Assembly: GCF_031456495.1 (NCBI RefSeq)
Contig: NZ_JAVDUW010000001.1
Coordinates: 930,001 to 994,000 of the forward strand
Length of the DNA stretch: 64,000 nt
Reading direction: 5' to 3'
DNA from: Pedococcus sp031456495
GTDB taxonomy: Bacteria > Actinomycetota > Actinomycetes > Actinomycetales > Dermatophilaceae
Positions 51,786-60,453 of the stretch are shown piece after piece; positions within the stretch are counted from its first letter, which is position 1; each line of letters opens with the position of its first letter. Both the position numbers and the translations under genes were made by a program. Under the pieces are notes generated by a model. It saw only the letters and a list, made by a program, of their open reading frames with translations. It did no database searches and had not been told where the DNA came from.

Positions 51786-52421
51786 GTGAGCACCGCCCCC
51801 CGGGACCGCCCGACCCGTCGCCGGATGCCGCGCGCCGAGCGCGAGGCGCAGATCCTCGTGGTCGCCGAGCAGGTCTTCGCCGAGCGCGGGTACTCGGCCA
51901 CGACCATGGAGGACGTCGCCGAGCGCGTGGGTGTCACCAAGCCGCTCATCTACGAGTACTTCGGGTCCAAGGAGGGCCTGCTCTCCGCCTGCATCGTCAG
52001 GGCGCGCACGCAGCTGCGCGCGGTGACCGAGGCCGCCTGGGAGGCTGCCGGGCCCGGCGCCGAGCTCGTGGACGTGTTCCGGGCGGGGGTGCTCGCGTTC
52101 TTCGAGTTCATCGACGAGCACGCCAACGCCTTCGTCCTCATCCAGCAGGAGGGCGCGATGGCCTCGCAGGCGAGCCCCCTCATCGAGAGCATCCGCGAGC
52201 AGCAGTCCGAGGCCATCGCCCGCACCCTCGCGTCCGCGCCCGGGCTCGACGCGGTGCCGCTCGAGCTCCTGCAGGGGTATGCCGAGGTGGTCGTCGGCGC
52301 GTGCGAGCGGGTTGCCGTGTGGCGGGCCCGGCGACCCGGCACGACTGCGGCGGAGGCGACGGAGCTGGTGGTCTCGGCGCTGTGGGGCGGCCTGGCGTCG
52401 CTGCAGCCCGACGCGGTCTGA
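51786..52421 (+). CDS. TetR-family transcriptional regulator
   Basis: 211 residues. N-terminal HTH: EQVFAERGYSATTMEDVAERVGVTKPLIYEYFGSKEGLL at about 28-67. The ligand domain has a typical helical pattern with EFIDEHANAFVLIQQEG. GTG at 51786. Its divergent position and the operator 28 bases upstream indicate repression of the monooxygenase-SDR operon and of itself; the inducer is presumably the monooxygenase substrate. Confidence 0.92.
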   Translation: MSTAPRDRPTRRRMPRAEREAQILVVAEQVFAERGYSATTMEDVAERVGVTKPLIYEYFGSKEGLLSACIVRARTQLRAVTEAAWEAAGPGAELVDVFRAGVLAFFEFIDEHANAFVLIQQEGAMASQASPLIESIREQQSEAIARTLASAPGLDAVPLELLQGYAEVVVGACERVAVWRARRPGTTAAEATELVVSALWGGLASLQPDAV

Positions 52422-52433
52422 GGGCGCCCGAGG

Positions 52434-53885
52434 TCAGCGCTGGTCGACGGTGCTGCCGCGGAGCATCGGGCCCGCGAGCAGGGTGGTGATCGCCGACGGC
52501 GAGGCTGCCTGCGGCTGCAGGAGGGCCGTCACGAGCTGCTGCTCCTGCAGCGTCCCCGCGAGCCCGGCGTCCGGGTCCGGGATCGCCGCCCCCGCGGCAC
52601 CCGCGAACATCTGCGGCAGCGCGGAGTAGGACGGGTCCGAGCTGTAGCCGCCGACGTTGGACGTGCCGTCGTCGAACTTCTTGCCCGGGACGGGGTACTG
52701 CTGGCTCGTCGGGTGCCCGAACCGGTCGTGCGGGCTCGGCAGCAGGTTGCAGGCCGCGGGGCGGTGCTCGCCCCAGCGCGGCTCCTCCCCCGGCCGGTAC
52801 CCCGGTCGCTGGGAGGAGCTGAGCTCGACGGTGATGTGGAACCGCTGGTCGCGGAACGCGTCGTCGATGCGCGGCTGCCAGGCGACCAGCGCCTGGGTGA
52901 AGCAGGGGTACTGCGGTGAGTACTTCGCGAACAGCTCCATGGTCGGCCGACCGACCTGCCCGACGCGGATGATGCGGTCACCGTTCGCGTCCAGGAAGTC
53001 AGCCGTCGTGTTGGCGAAGCCGGCCGTCCCGGCCAGGAAGCCCGCCAGCTGGTCCTTCTTCGTCACGATCGTCGTGTTCGTCGTGATCAGGTTCGTCGCC
53101 GCGCGCACCAGGTCCGGCGCGGCCACGGCATACGTGCTCGCCAGGTCCGCCAGCCCGCTGATGTCCGCCTTGATCACCGGCATCTTCGGGTTCAGAGCCT
53201 TGAAGTAGTCGTCCACCAGCACAAGGTTCTGGCCCAGCCGCGTCCCCCTGCCCTCCAGCGCCGACGCCAGCGCGTTCAGGGTCGTCGCCAGCTTGTCGGG
53301 ACGCACCGTCCGCAGCAGCGGCAGCAGGTCGTCGAACACCTTCTCCAGCTCGATCGCCACGCTCGTGCGGTCCTGCTGGATCGTGTCCCCGGACTCGAGG
53401 TGGCGCCCAGAGGGGTGATCGGGGGGCACGAGGTCGACGAACCGCTCGCCGAACAGCGTCTTGGGCAGCAGCCGTGCGGAGACGTCGGCCGGGATCAGGT
53501 CGACCGTCGAGGGGTCGAGGGCGAGCACCAGGCGCGCGCCTCTGCCTGTGGTCGAGATGCCTCGCACCTCTCCGACGATCAGGCCGCGCAGCTTGACGTC
53601 GGCGGAGGTCTGCAGCTGCGAGCCGATGCGGTCGGTGAGCAGCGTGACGTCGACCGACCGGGTGAAGACCTTGGCGTAGGCGGCGACGCACAGGGCCATG
53701 AGGAGGCCCACCACGAGGAGGAAGGCCGCGCCGTACGCCCGGTCGCTCAGCCGGGCGATCCAGCCTCGGGCCGGGCCGATGGGCGACGTCGGGGTGGTCG
53801 GCAGCACGGCGGCATCGAGGGCTCCCGGGTCGGCTGCCCGGTCGTCCTGCGGCGGTCGCACGCGTCCGTCGACCGTCCTCACCAC
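52434..53885 (-). CDS. Orphan MCE/MlaD-family protein
   Basis: 483 residues. One N-terminal transmembrane helix (about 50-70, AAFLLVVGLLMALCVAAYAKV) then an MCE domain (SVDVTLLTDRIGSQLQTSADVKLRGLIVGEV, VSARLLPKTLFGERFVDLV) and a long helical C-terminal region with the Cys-containing SPQYPCFTQALVAWQPRI. Mce proteins import lipids with YrbE permeases and an Mkl ATPase; here only a single Mce gene stands alone. GTG at 53885 is my best start, but GTG 53882 and 53861 are also possible. The frame stays open upstream into the 40-bp repeats. Confidence 0.82.
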   Translation of the reverse strand: MVRTVDGRVRPPQDDRAADPGALDAAVLPTTPTSPIGPARGWIARLSDRAYGAAFLLVVGLLMALCVAAYAKVFTRSVDVTLLTDRIGSQLQTSADVKLRGLIVGEVRGISTTGRGARLVLALDPSTVDLIPADVSARLLPKTLFGERFVDLVPPDHPSGRHLESGDTIQQDRTSVAIELEKVFDDLLPLLRTVRPDKLATTLNALASALEGRGTRLGQNLVLVDDYFKALNPKMPVIKADISGLADLASTYAVAAPDLVRAATNLITTNTTIVTKKDQLAGFLAGTAGFANTTADFLDANGDRIIRVGQVGRPTMELFAKYSPQYPCFTQALVAWQPRIDDAFRDQRFHITVELSSSQRPGYRPGEEPRWGEHRPAACNLLPSPHDRFGHPTSQQYPVPGKKFDDGTSNVGGYSSDPSYSALPQMFAGAAGAAIPDPDAGLAGTLQEQQLVTALLQPQAASPSAITTLLAGPMLRGSTVDQR

Positions 53886-53964
53886 CCCTCGTCGCGTGAT
53901 GTGCGTCACCGGGCCAACGAGGGGGCGGCCCGCGGGGTTACGGCCGGTCAGCTCCGGCGCGCTT

Positions 53965-54063
53965 CCGAAGTCCCGGACTTCGGGGCTCAGACCCCAATGA
54001 AGCCCCGAAGTCCCAGACTTCGGCACTCAGACAGGGGTGAAGCCCCGAAGTCCCAGACTTCGG
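53965..54063. repeat. Three 40-bp repeats each carrying a hairpin
   Basis: The dyad CCGAAGTC-CCR-GACTTCGG occurs at 53965-53983, 54005-54023 and 54045-54063, exactly 40 bases apart. The sequence between dyads is also partly conserved (CTCAGAC and GGGGTGAAGCC). The array lies just beyond the 3' end of ppx and may terminate it. Confidence 0.92.
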
Positions 54064-54080
54064 GCGTCAGGCGTGGGGCG

Positions 54081-55034
54081 TCAGGCGGTGCGGTCGGCGA
54101 CCGACAGCGCGATGCCGTCGAGGATGTCGTGCTCGGAGGTCACGACCCGGGTGACGCCGCGTGCAGCGAGCCGGGAGACGACCTCGCGCCAGATCAGCGC
54201 CCCGCCGCCGATGACGTCGACCCGGCCGGGGTGCATGAAGCCGAGCTCGGCGCGCTGGGCCCGCGTGCGGTGCAGCAGGTCCTCGCACGAGGCGACGACC
54301 TCGTCGGGGGTGAGGGTCGACAGGTGGATCCGGGTGGGGTCGTACTCGGGCAGGTGCAGGGCGTTCGCCGTGATCGTCGTGACGCTGCCGGCGAGGCCGA
54401 CGAGCGAGGCGACGCCGTCGAGGCCGACGACCTCCTCGGCCAGGTCGAGGGCCGCGCGGACGTCGCGCACCGCGGCCTCGACCTGCTCGGGCGTGGGCGG
54501 GTCCGAGACGAGGTGGCGCTCGGTCATGCGCACGCAGCCGATGTCGACGGAGCGGGCCGACTCCACCCGGTCGGTGCCGCGGACGAGCTCGGTCGAGCCG
54601 CCGCCGAGGTCGACGACGAGGTAGGGCCCGGGGATGCCGTGGGCGCGCAGGTCGCCCGTCGCGCCACGGAAGGACAGCGCGGCCTCCTCGTCACCGGAGA
54701 CCACCTCGGGGGCGACATCGTAGTCGCCGAAGGCGTCACGCACCCCGGCCACGAACTCGCCCGCGTTCGAGGCGTCCCGGGAGGCGGAGGTGGCCACGAA
54801 CCGCACCTGCTCGGCGCCCAGCACGCGGCACTGGCCGGCATACGTGCTCGCCATGGCCAGCGTGCGGGCCATCGCCTGCGGGTCGATCGAGCCGGTGCGG
54901 TCGACGCCGTAGCCCAGGCGCACGACCTCCATCCGGCGCAGCACGTCGGTGAGCTCGCCCGTGGCGGGGTCGACGTCGGCGACCAGCAGGCGGATCGAGT
55001 TGGTGCCGCAGTCGACGGCCCCGACGCGGGTCAC
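54081..55034 (-). CDS. Ppx/GppA phosphatase-family protein
   Basis: 317 residues. Exopolyphosphatase or pppGpp phosphatase family. ASKHA loops VGAVDCGTNSIRLLVAD at the N-terminus and LVVDLGGGSTELVRG near residue 135; VDVIGGGALIWREVV near the end. The short ~320-residue form resembles actinobacterial Ppx1/Ppx2; polyphosphate versus pppGpp cannot be separated. GTG at 55034 overlaps the DUF501 stop by four bases. In M. tuberculosis Rv1026 holds this position. Confidence 0.9.
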   Translation of the reverse strand: MTRVGAVDCGTNSIRLLVADVDPATGELTDVLRRMEVVRLGYGVDRTGSIDPQAMARTLAMASTYAGQCRVLGAEQVRFVATSASRDASNAGEFVAGVRDAFGDYDVAPEVVSGDEEAALSFRGATGDLRAHGIPGPYLVVDLGGGSTELVRGTDRVESARSVDIGCVRMTERHLVSDPPTPEQVEAAVRDVRAALDLAEEVVGLDGVASLVGLAGSVTTITANALHLPEYDPTRIHLSTLTPDEVVASCEDLLHRTRAQRAELGFMHPGRVDVIGGGALIWREVVSRLAARGVTRVVTSEHDILDGIALSVADRTA

Positions 55035-55543
55035 GCGTCCGCCGCCGGCTGGTCGGGCACGCAGGAGCCGTCGGCCCACCACTCGCCCAGCATCGCCAGC
55101 GCCTCGTCACCGAGCGGGTTGACGCCCGGGCCGACGGCGAGGGAGTGCGCCACGAGGACGTGCAGGCACTTGACGCGGGTCGGCATGCCGCCGGCGGAGA
55201 TGCCCTCGATCTCGGCGACCGAGCCGAGCGCCGCGCGGCGGGCGAGGTAGTCGTCGTGGGCCGCGGCGTACGCGGCGGCGAGCTCCTCGTCCGTGCCGAG
55301 GCGCTCGGTCATCTCGCGCATGACCCCCTGGCTCTCCAGCGTGGAGATGGCGCCGGTCAGCTTGGGACAGGTGGCGTAGAAGGTCGTCGGGAACGGCGTG
55401 CCGTCGGGCAGCCTGGGCTCGGTGGTGAGCACGTCAGGACGGCCGCAGGGGCAGCGGTGGGCGACGGCGACGACGCCGCGCGGCACGCGACCGAGCTGGG
55501 CGTCTACGGCCTCGAGGTCCGCCGCGGTCGGCTGATCGGTCAC
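55031..55543 (-). CDS. DUF501 family protein
   Basis: 170 residues. Matches DUF501: VDAQLGRVPRGVVAVAHRCPCGRPDVLTTEP, FPTTFYATCPKLTGAISTLES and VKCLHVLVAHSLAVGPGVNPLGDEAL. The conserved cysteines in CPCG, CPK and KCLH suggest a metal-binding or redox centre. The divIC-DUF501-ppx order is a classic actinobacterial string; function unknown. GTG at 55543 overlaps divIC by four bases. Confidence 0.9.
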   Translation of the reverse strand: MTDQPTAADLEAVDAQLGRVPRGVVAVAHRCPCGRPDVLTTEPRLPDGTPFPTTFYATCPKLTGAISTLESQGVMREMTERLGTDEELAAAYAAAHDDYLARRAALGSVAEIEGISAGGMPTRVKCLHVLVAHSLAVGPGVNPLGDEALAMLGEWWADGSCVPDQPAADA

Positions 55544-56220
55544 TTCCCGGGAGCCGTCGTCTCGCGCGGCCCGGCGTCGGCCGCCCGGACCGACTCCCAC
55601 AGCTGGCCGTACCACGGGTGGTCGCTCGCCCCGGCCGGCGCCTTCGCGACGCCGGGCTCGGACTGGGCGGCCGGCTTGCCGTCGATCACGGTGTACGACT
55701 TCTCCCCGACCTTGACGAACTTGAGCCGCTCCCGCGCCTGCTGCATGACGTAGGCGTTGTCGTTCCAGCGCGCCTGCTCCTTCTGGAGCCCGATGACGTC
55801 GTCGCGCTGGCTGGCCACCTGGCCGCGCAGCGCGTCGATCTCCCCCTGCTGGCGCAGGTAGGAGCGCAGGGTCGGCACGAGGGTCACGGCGAGCAGCACG
55901 AGGATCGAGGCGAGCACGACCACGCGCATGACGCCGCGGGCGGCCTTGCGCTCCTGCGAGACCTGGACGGACGTCGCCCTGCGCAGGGCGCCCGACGCAG
56001 TGGCGCGCGAGCGCCCGGGCCCGGCGCCCGGCCGGGCGGAGATGCCCCGGGCGGCCGCACCGCGAGCAGCCGACGGGCGCGGGGTTGACCCGCGCGGCGA
56101 CGCCCCTCGCGGGGAGGACCCGCGGGGCGAGGCAGGCCGGCCCGACGCGCCGCCCGGCGACGCCGGGGTGCGGCGTGCCGGACGCCCGCGGCCGGCGCTG
56201 CCGTGCCCGGTGCCCGCCAT
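55540..56220 (-). CDS. divIC: Septum formation initiator (DivIC/FtsB family)
   Basis: 226 residues. A ~95-residue disordered Pro/Ser/Arg/Gly N-terminus with SPRG-type repeats precedes one transmembrane helix (about 98-118, MRVVVLASILVLLAVTLVP) and a periplasmic coiled coil (LRQQGEIDALRGQVASQRDD) ending in the conserved ARERLKFVKVGEKSYTVID. Divisome bitopic protein working with FtsL/FtsQ. ATG at 56220. Actinobacterial FtsB/DivIC proteins often carry long N-terminal extensions, but the repeat content here is notable. Confidence 0.9.
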   Translation of the reverse strand: MAGTGHGSAGRGRPARRTPASPGGASGRPASPRGSSPRGASPRGSTPRPSAARGAAARGISARPGAGPGRSRATASGALRRATSVQVSQERKAARGVMRVVVLASILVLLAVTLVPTLRSYLRQQGEIDALRGQVASQRDDVIGLQKEQARWNDNAYVMQQARERLKFVKVGEKSYTVIDGKPAAQSEPGVAKAPAGASDHPWYGQLWESVRAADAGPRETTAPGK

Positions 56221-56282
56221 GTCGAGCCCTCCCTCGTCCCCTCGGTGGCGTGTCGTCGGTCGTGTCGTGCGCTGAGGTGGCG

Positions 56283-57584
56283 TCAGCGGCCGGCGCTGAA
56301 CCGCGGGAAGGCGCCGGCGCCGGCGTACACGGCCGCGTCGTCGAGCTCCTCCTCGATGCGCAGCAGCTGGTTGTACTTGGCCACGCGCTCGGACCGCGCC
56401 GGGGCGCCGGTCTTGATCTGGCCGCAGTTGGTGGCGACCGCGAGGTCGGCGATGGTGACGTCCTCGGTCTCGCCGGAGCGGTGGCTCATCATGCAGCGGT
56501 AGCCGTTGCGGTGCGCGAGGTCGACGGCGTCGAGGGTCTCGGTGAGCGAGCCGATCTGGTTGACCTTGACCAGCAGCGCGTTGGCGGTGCCCGAGGCGAT
56601 GCCGCGGCCGAGGCGCTCGGGGTTGGTGACGAACAGGTCGTCGCCGACGATCTGGACCTTGCTGCCGAGGCGCTCGGTCATGGCCTTCCAGCCGTCCCAG
56701 TCCTCCTCGTCCAGCGGGTCCTCGATGGACACCAGCGGGTAGGACTCGACGAGCTCGGCGTAGTAGTCGATCAGCTCGCCGCTGCTCTTGGCGACACCCT
56801 CGAACTGGTAGGTGCCGTCCTCGTTGTGGAACTCGCTGGCGGCCACGTCGAGGGCGAGGGCGATCTGCGTGCCCGGCTGGTAGCCGGCCTTCTCGATCGC
56901 CTCGAGGATGAGGTCCAGCGCCGCGCGGTTGGACTCGAGGTTGGGGGCGAAGCCGCCCTCGTCGCCGAGGCCGGTCGCGAGGCCGCGCTCCTTGAGCACG
57001 GACTTGAGCGCGTGGTAGACCTCCGCGCCCCAGCGCAGGGCCTCGCGGAAGGACTCGGCGCCGATCGGCGCGATCATGAACTCCTGGACGTCCACGTTGG
57101 AGTCGGCGTGGCTGCCGCCGTTGAGGATGTTCATCATCGGGACCGGCAGGACGTGGGCGTTGGGGCCGCCGACGTAGCGGAAGAGCGGGAGGCCGGCGGA
57201 CTCGGCCGCGGCCTTGGCGACGGCGAGCGAGACGCCGAGGATGGCGTTCGCGCCGAGCTTGCCCTTGTTGTCGGTGCCGTCGAGGTCGAGCATCACCTGG
57301 TCGACGAGCCGCTGCTCGCTGGCCTCGTAGCCGACGAGCTTGGGGTTGATCTCGTCGAGCACCGCGTCCACGGCCGCCTCGACGCCCTTGCCGAGGTAGC
57401 GGCCCTTGTCGCCGTCCCGGCGCTCGACCGCCTCGAAGGCACCCGTGGAGGCACCCGACGGGACCGCCGCGCGGGCGATGGTGCCGTCGTCGAGGGCCAC
57501 CTCGACCTCGACCGTGGGGTTGCCGCGCGAGTCGAGGATCTCGCGGGCGCCGACTGCGTCAATGCTGGCCACAGACTTCTCCAT
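56283..57584 (-). CDS. eno: Enolase
   Basis: 433 residues. Converts 2-phosphoglycerate to phosphoenolpyruvate. Motifs: REILDSRGNPTVEVEV, GASTGAFEAVERRDGD, LPVPMMNILNGGSHADSNVD, SIEDPLDEEDWDGW, catalytic Lys in ALLVKVNQIGSLTET and MSHRSGETEDVTIADLAV. ATG at 57584 (MEKSVASIDAV). Between psuG and divIC on the minus strand. No GTATGCCG octamer lies in it, as in groEL and greA. Confidence 0.97.
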   Translation of the reverse strand: MEKSVASIDAVGAREILDSRGNPTVEVEVALDDGTIARAAVPSGASTGAFEAVERRDGDKGRYLGKGVEAAVDAVLDEINPKLVGYEASEQRLVDQVMLDLDGTDNKGKLGANAILGVSLAVAKAAAESAGLPLFRYVGGPNAHVLPVPMMNILNGGSHADSNVDVQEFMIAPIGAESFREALRWGAEVYHALKSVLKERGLATGLGDEGGFAPNLESNRAALDLILEAIEKAGYQPGTQIALALDVAASEFHNEDGTYQFEGVAKSSGELIDYYAELVESYPLVSIEDPLDEEDWDGWKAMTERLGSKVQIVGDDLFVTNPERLGRGIASGTANALLVKVNQIGSLTETLDAVDLAHRNGYRCMMSHRSGETEDVTIADLAVATNCGQIKTGAPARSERVAKYNQLLRIEEELDDAAVYAGAGAFPRFSAGR

Positions 57585-57620
57585 CGTGGTGCTCCGAAGG
57601 GGTACGTCCCGAGGCTACCG

Positions 57621-57657
57621 GGCGAGCGGGTCGGCATCGACGACCGACCCGCTCGCC
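57621..57657 (-). terminator. Terminator-like hairpin after psuG
   Basis: GGCGAGCGGGTCGG (57621-57634) and CCGACCCGCTCGCC (57644-57657), a 14-bp perfect stem, in the 180-base spacer upstream of eno. A weaker dyad (GCCGCACAGC/GGCTGCGCGGC) and one octamer (57676) also lie there. Confidence 0.75.
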
Positions 57658-57764
57658 GGACCGGACCATTGGGACGTATGCCGCACAGCCGGCTGCGCGG
57701 CACACCTGATCCCGCCCTCCCCCGGGTCCGCGAGAGGGGCGCACCCACCTCGCGGAGTGCGGCG

Positions 57765-58691
57765 TCAGGCGGTCAGGCGCTGGTAGGCGGCCGCGATGGC
57801 GGCGCCGAGGTGGGCGTTGTGGCGCACCAGGGCGATGTTGGTCTCGAGCGACTGCCCGCCCGACAGCTCGACGATCCGGCCGAGGAGGAACGGCGTGATG
57901 TCCTTGCCCGTGATGCCCCGCTCGTCGCACTCGGCGAGCGCCTGCTCGATGAGCCGGCCGATCTCGGCGGCCGGGATCTCGTCGGCCTCCGGCACCGGGT
58001 TGGCCACGGAGATCGCCCCCTCTATCCCGAGGCCCCACTTCGCCCGCATCATGGCGGCGACCTCCTCGGGCGAGTCGACCCGCAGCGGCGCCGGGTGGCC
58101 GCTGGAGCGCGAGTAGAAGGACGGGAACTCTTCGCTGCCGTGCACCACGACCGGCACGCCCAGCGTCTCGAGGGTCTCGAGGGTCAGGCCGATGTCGAGG
58201 ATCGACTTCACGCCCGCGGAGACCACGGCGACGTCGGTCCGGCCGAGCTCCGTGAGGTCGGCGGAGACGTCGAAGCTGTGCTCGGCGCCACGGTGCACGC
58301 CGCCGAGGCCGCCGGTCACGAAGACCCGGATGCCGGCGAGCGCGGCGAGGCGCATCGTGCTGGCGACCGTCGTGGCGCCGTGCACCTTGCGGGCCATGAC
58401 GTACGGCAGGTCGCGCAGGCTCACCTTGGCGACGTCGGGTGAGCTGGCGAGGGTCTCGAGCTCGTCCGGCGACAGGCCGATCCGGGGCACCCCGTCGAGG
58501 ACTGCGATGGTGGCAGGTGTGGCGCCGCCGGCGCGGATGATGCCCTCGACCTCGAGGGCCATCTCCACGTTGCGCGGGTAGGGCATGCCGTGGCTGATGA
58601 TCGTCGACTCCAGGGCGACGACCGGCCGGCCGGCGGCCAGCGAGTCGGCGACCTCGTCGCGCAGGGCGAGGGACGGGTGCGGGGTGGTCAT
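57765..58691 (-). CDS. psuG: Pseudouridine-5'-phosphate glycosidase
   Basis: 308 residues. Breaks the C-C glycosidic bond of pseudouridine 5'-phosphate. Family signatures: VALESTIISHGMPYPRNVEMA near residue 25, DLPYVMARKVHGATTVAST, FVTGGLGGVHRGAEHSFDVSADL and GVKSILDIGLTLETLETLGVPV. ATG at 58691 overlaps the kinase stop by four bases. The pair catabolises pseudouridine from RNA turnover. Confidence 0.95.
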   Translation of the reverse strand: MTTPHPSLALRDEVADSLAAGRPVVALESTIISHGMPYPRNVEMALEVEGIIRAGGATPATIAVLDGVPRIGLSPDELETLASSPDVAKVSLRDLPYVMARKVHGATTVASTMRLAALAGIRVFVTGGLGGVHRGAEHSFDVSADLTELGRTDVAVVSAGVKSILDIGLTLETLETLGVPVVVHGSEEFPSFYSRSSGHPAPLRVDSPEEVAAMMRAKWGLGIEGAISVANPVPEADEIPAAEIGRLIEQALAECDERGITGKDITPFLLGRIVELSGGQSLETNIALVRHNAHLGAAIAAAYQRLTA

Positions 58692-59842
58692 CGCTTCTTC
58701 TCCTGGCTGGGTCGGGGTGCGTGCCGGCGCAGCTCGGCGTCGACGAGGCTGGCGGTCAGGTCGGGGCGGACGGTCTCGGTGCTGGCCACGGTCAGGCCTG
58801 CCGCCGCCTGGCCGAAGCGCGCCGCCTCGACCGGGCTGTCGCCACGCAGCCATGCGTGGACGAACGCGGCGGTCATGGAGTCACCGGCGCCCGTGACGTC
58901 GGCGACCTCCACGCTGGGCGCGGCCAGCGTCGTCACCATGACGCGGCCGTCGTCGTCCCGGCTGCTGAGGATGCTGCCGCGGACGCCGCGGCGCACCCAG
59001 ACGTGCGTGACACCACGGGCGTGGAGGACACGTGCTGCCCGGGAGATGGCGGCCTTGGTGTCGGCGACCGGCTCGTCGACGATGGCCGACAGCTCGTCGG
59101 AGTTGGGGGTGACCGCCAGGACGGGGCGCTCCGGCGACAGCGTGGCGGCGAGGTGCCGGGCCTTGGGGACGCTCACCGGGTCCAGGACCACCGGCACCCC
59201 GACCGCGTGGGCGAAGTCGAGCAGCCAGGCGGTGGGCGCGGCGGGGATGTTGCCGTCGACGACGAGCAGGTCGGCGTGGGCGAGCAGGTCGCGGGCCGCA
59301 CCGAGCTGCCGGACGGTCAGGGCGTCGGTGACCGTCATGTTCGAGATGGCGACGAGCAGTTCGCCGGTGGCGTCGAGGACGGCGAGGTAGGTGCCCGTCG
59401 GGCCGTCGACGGGGACCATGTGGTCGACCACGACCCCGGCACTGCGGGTGAGCGCCACCACCTGGTCGCCGAATGGGTCGCGGCCGATGGGGGCGACGAG
59501 GTGGGTCGGGGTCCCGAGCCGGGCCAGGTTCTCGGCGATGTTGCGCCCGACCCCACCGGGGGTCGTGAACGCCTCCCCCGGGTTGGAGGTGCGCAGCTCC
59601 ACCGCTGCCCGGGAGTGCGCCTTGATGTCCATGTTGGCGCCGCCGACCACGACGACCGAGTGCGCCGCCGCCCGCACGACGTAGCCGCGGCCCAGGATGA
59701 CGCCCTTGCGGGTGAGGTTGGACAGGTGCACCGACACCGCGGCCTTGGTCGACCCGACGCGCTCGGCGAGGGCTGCGGTGTCGAGCAGTGGGTCGGCCCG
59801 CAGCAGGTCCACGATCTCGCGCTCGCGCTGCGTCAGGCTCAT
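58688..59842 (-). CDS. HTH - PfkB carbohydrate kinase fusion (pseudouridine kinase)
   Basis: 384 residues. An N-terminal winged-helix segment (1-55, TQREREIVDLLRADPL and LAERVGSTKAAVSVHLSNL) precedes a PfkB kinase with VVVVGGANMDIKAHSRA, GGVGRNIAENLARLG and the anion-hole DVTGAGDSMTAAFVHAW. With psuG downstream, pseudouridine kinase is the best reading (PsuK). The HTH suggests that it regulates its own operon. ATG at 59842; the ~30 bases upstream are A/T-rich (TTCCAAGC, TCTTAGAG). Confidence 0.9.
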   Translation of the reverse strand: MSLTQREREIVDLLRADPLLDTAALAERVGSTKAAVSVHLSNLTRKGVILGRGYVVRAAAHSVVVVGGANMDIKAHSRAAVELRTSNPGEAFTTPGGVGRNIAENLARLGTPTHLVAPIGRDPFGDQVVALTRSAGVVVDHMVPVDGPTGTYLAVLDATGELLVAISNMTVTDALTVRQLGAARDLLAHADLLVVDGNIPAAPTAWLLDFAHAVGVPVVLDPVSVPKARHLAATLSPERPVLAVTPNSDELSAIVDEPVADTKAAISRAARVLHARGVTHVWVRRGVRGSILSSRDDDGRVMVTTLAAPSVEVADVTGAGDSMTAAFVHAWLRGDSPVEAARFGQAAAGLTVASTETVRPDLTASLVDAELRRHAPRPSQEKKR

Positions 59843-59915
59843 GCTTGGAACTCTAAGACATCTTCAGGAAACCAAACAGACCTCATCTCACGGGCGCGTC
59901 GCGCACAATGGCTCC

Positions 59916-60440
59916 GTGGCCCTGGCTGTGTGCCTGCTCTTCGACACCCCGACCGACCGCGCGATGCGGGGGTTGTGGGCCCGGCTCGAGGAGCACGGCA
60001 TACCGACGCTGCTCACCCACACCCACCGCCGGCACGTGCCCCACGTGTCGTATGCCGTGTACCGCACCTTCGACGTGGACCGGGTGAGGTCGGCGGTCGC
60101 CGACCTGGCCCCCATCGAGCCGGTCACCCTGCACTTCGACGCGGTCGCGCTGTTCCGGCGGCGTCGCGCGGCCCTCGTCGCGGCCGCCACCCCGGAGCTC
60201 CTCGCTCGCCAGGCCGCCGTCGTCGCCGCCGGCGAGGCGACCGGCGCGGACCTGCACGTGCACTACCGCCCGGGCCAGTGGATCCCGCACGCGAGCCTCG
60301 CCACCAGCGTGCGGCGCGACGACGTCGCGACCGCCGCCACGACGGCCTTCGAGATCCTGCCCCTGCGGGCGGTCGCCGACCGGGTCGCCCTGGTCGACAG
60401 CAGCACCGGCCAGCGGTGGGACCTGCCGGCGCCCACCTGA
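59916..60440 (+). CDS. 2H phosphoesterase (2'-5' RNA ligase-like)
   Basis: 174 residues. Two H-x-S/T motifs expected of the 2H superfamily: HVPHVSYAVYRTF near residue 40 and WIPHASLATSV near 130. The nearby strand LHFDAVALFRRRRAAL fits. Substrates may be 2',5'- or cyclic phosphates; unknown. GTG at 59916. It diverges from the psuK-psuG operon across 73 bases, and the octamer occurs twice close together (59997, 60050) in its coding region. Confidence 0.82.
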   Translation: MALAVCLLFDTPTDRAMRGLWARLEEHGIPTLLTHTHRRHVPHVSYAVYRTFDVDRVRSAVADLAPIEPVTLHFDAVALFRRRRAALVAAATPELLARQAAVVAAGEATGADLHVHYRPGQWIPHASLATSVRRDDVATAATTAFEILPLRAVADRVALVDSSTGQRWDLPAPT

Positions 60441-60453
60441 CGCGGCGCCCGGG

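Noticed and set aside
52434..54026. Start of the Mce gene at 54026
   Set aside because: The extra N-terminus would be translated from the hairpin repeats and has no similarity to Mce proteins; a GTG near 53885 is closer to the transmembrane helix.
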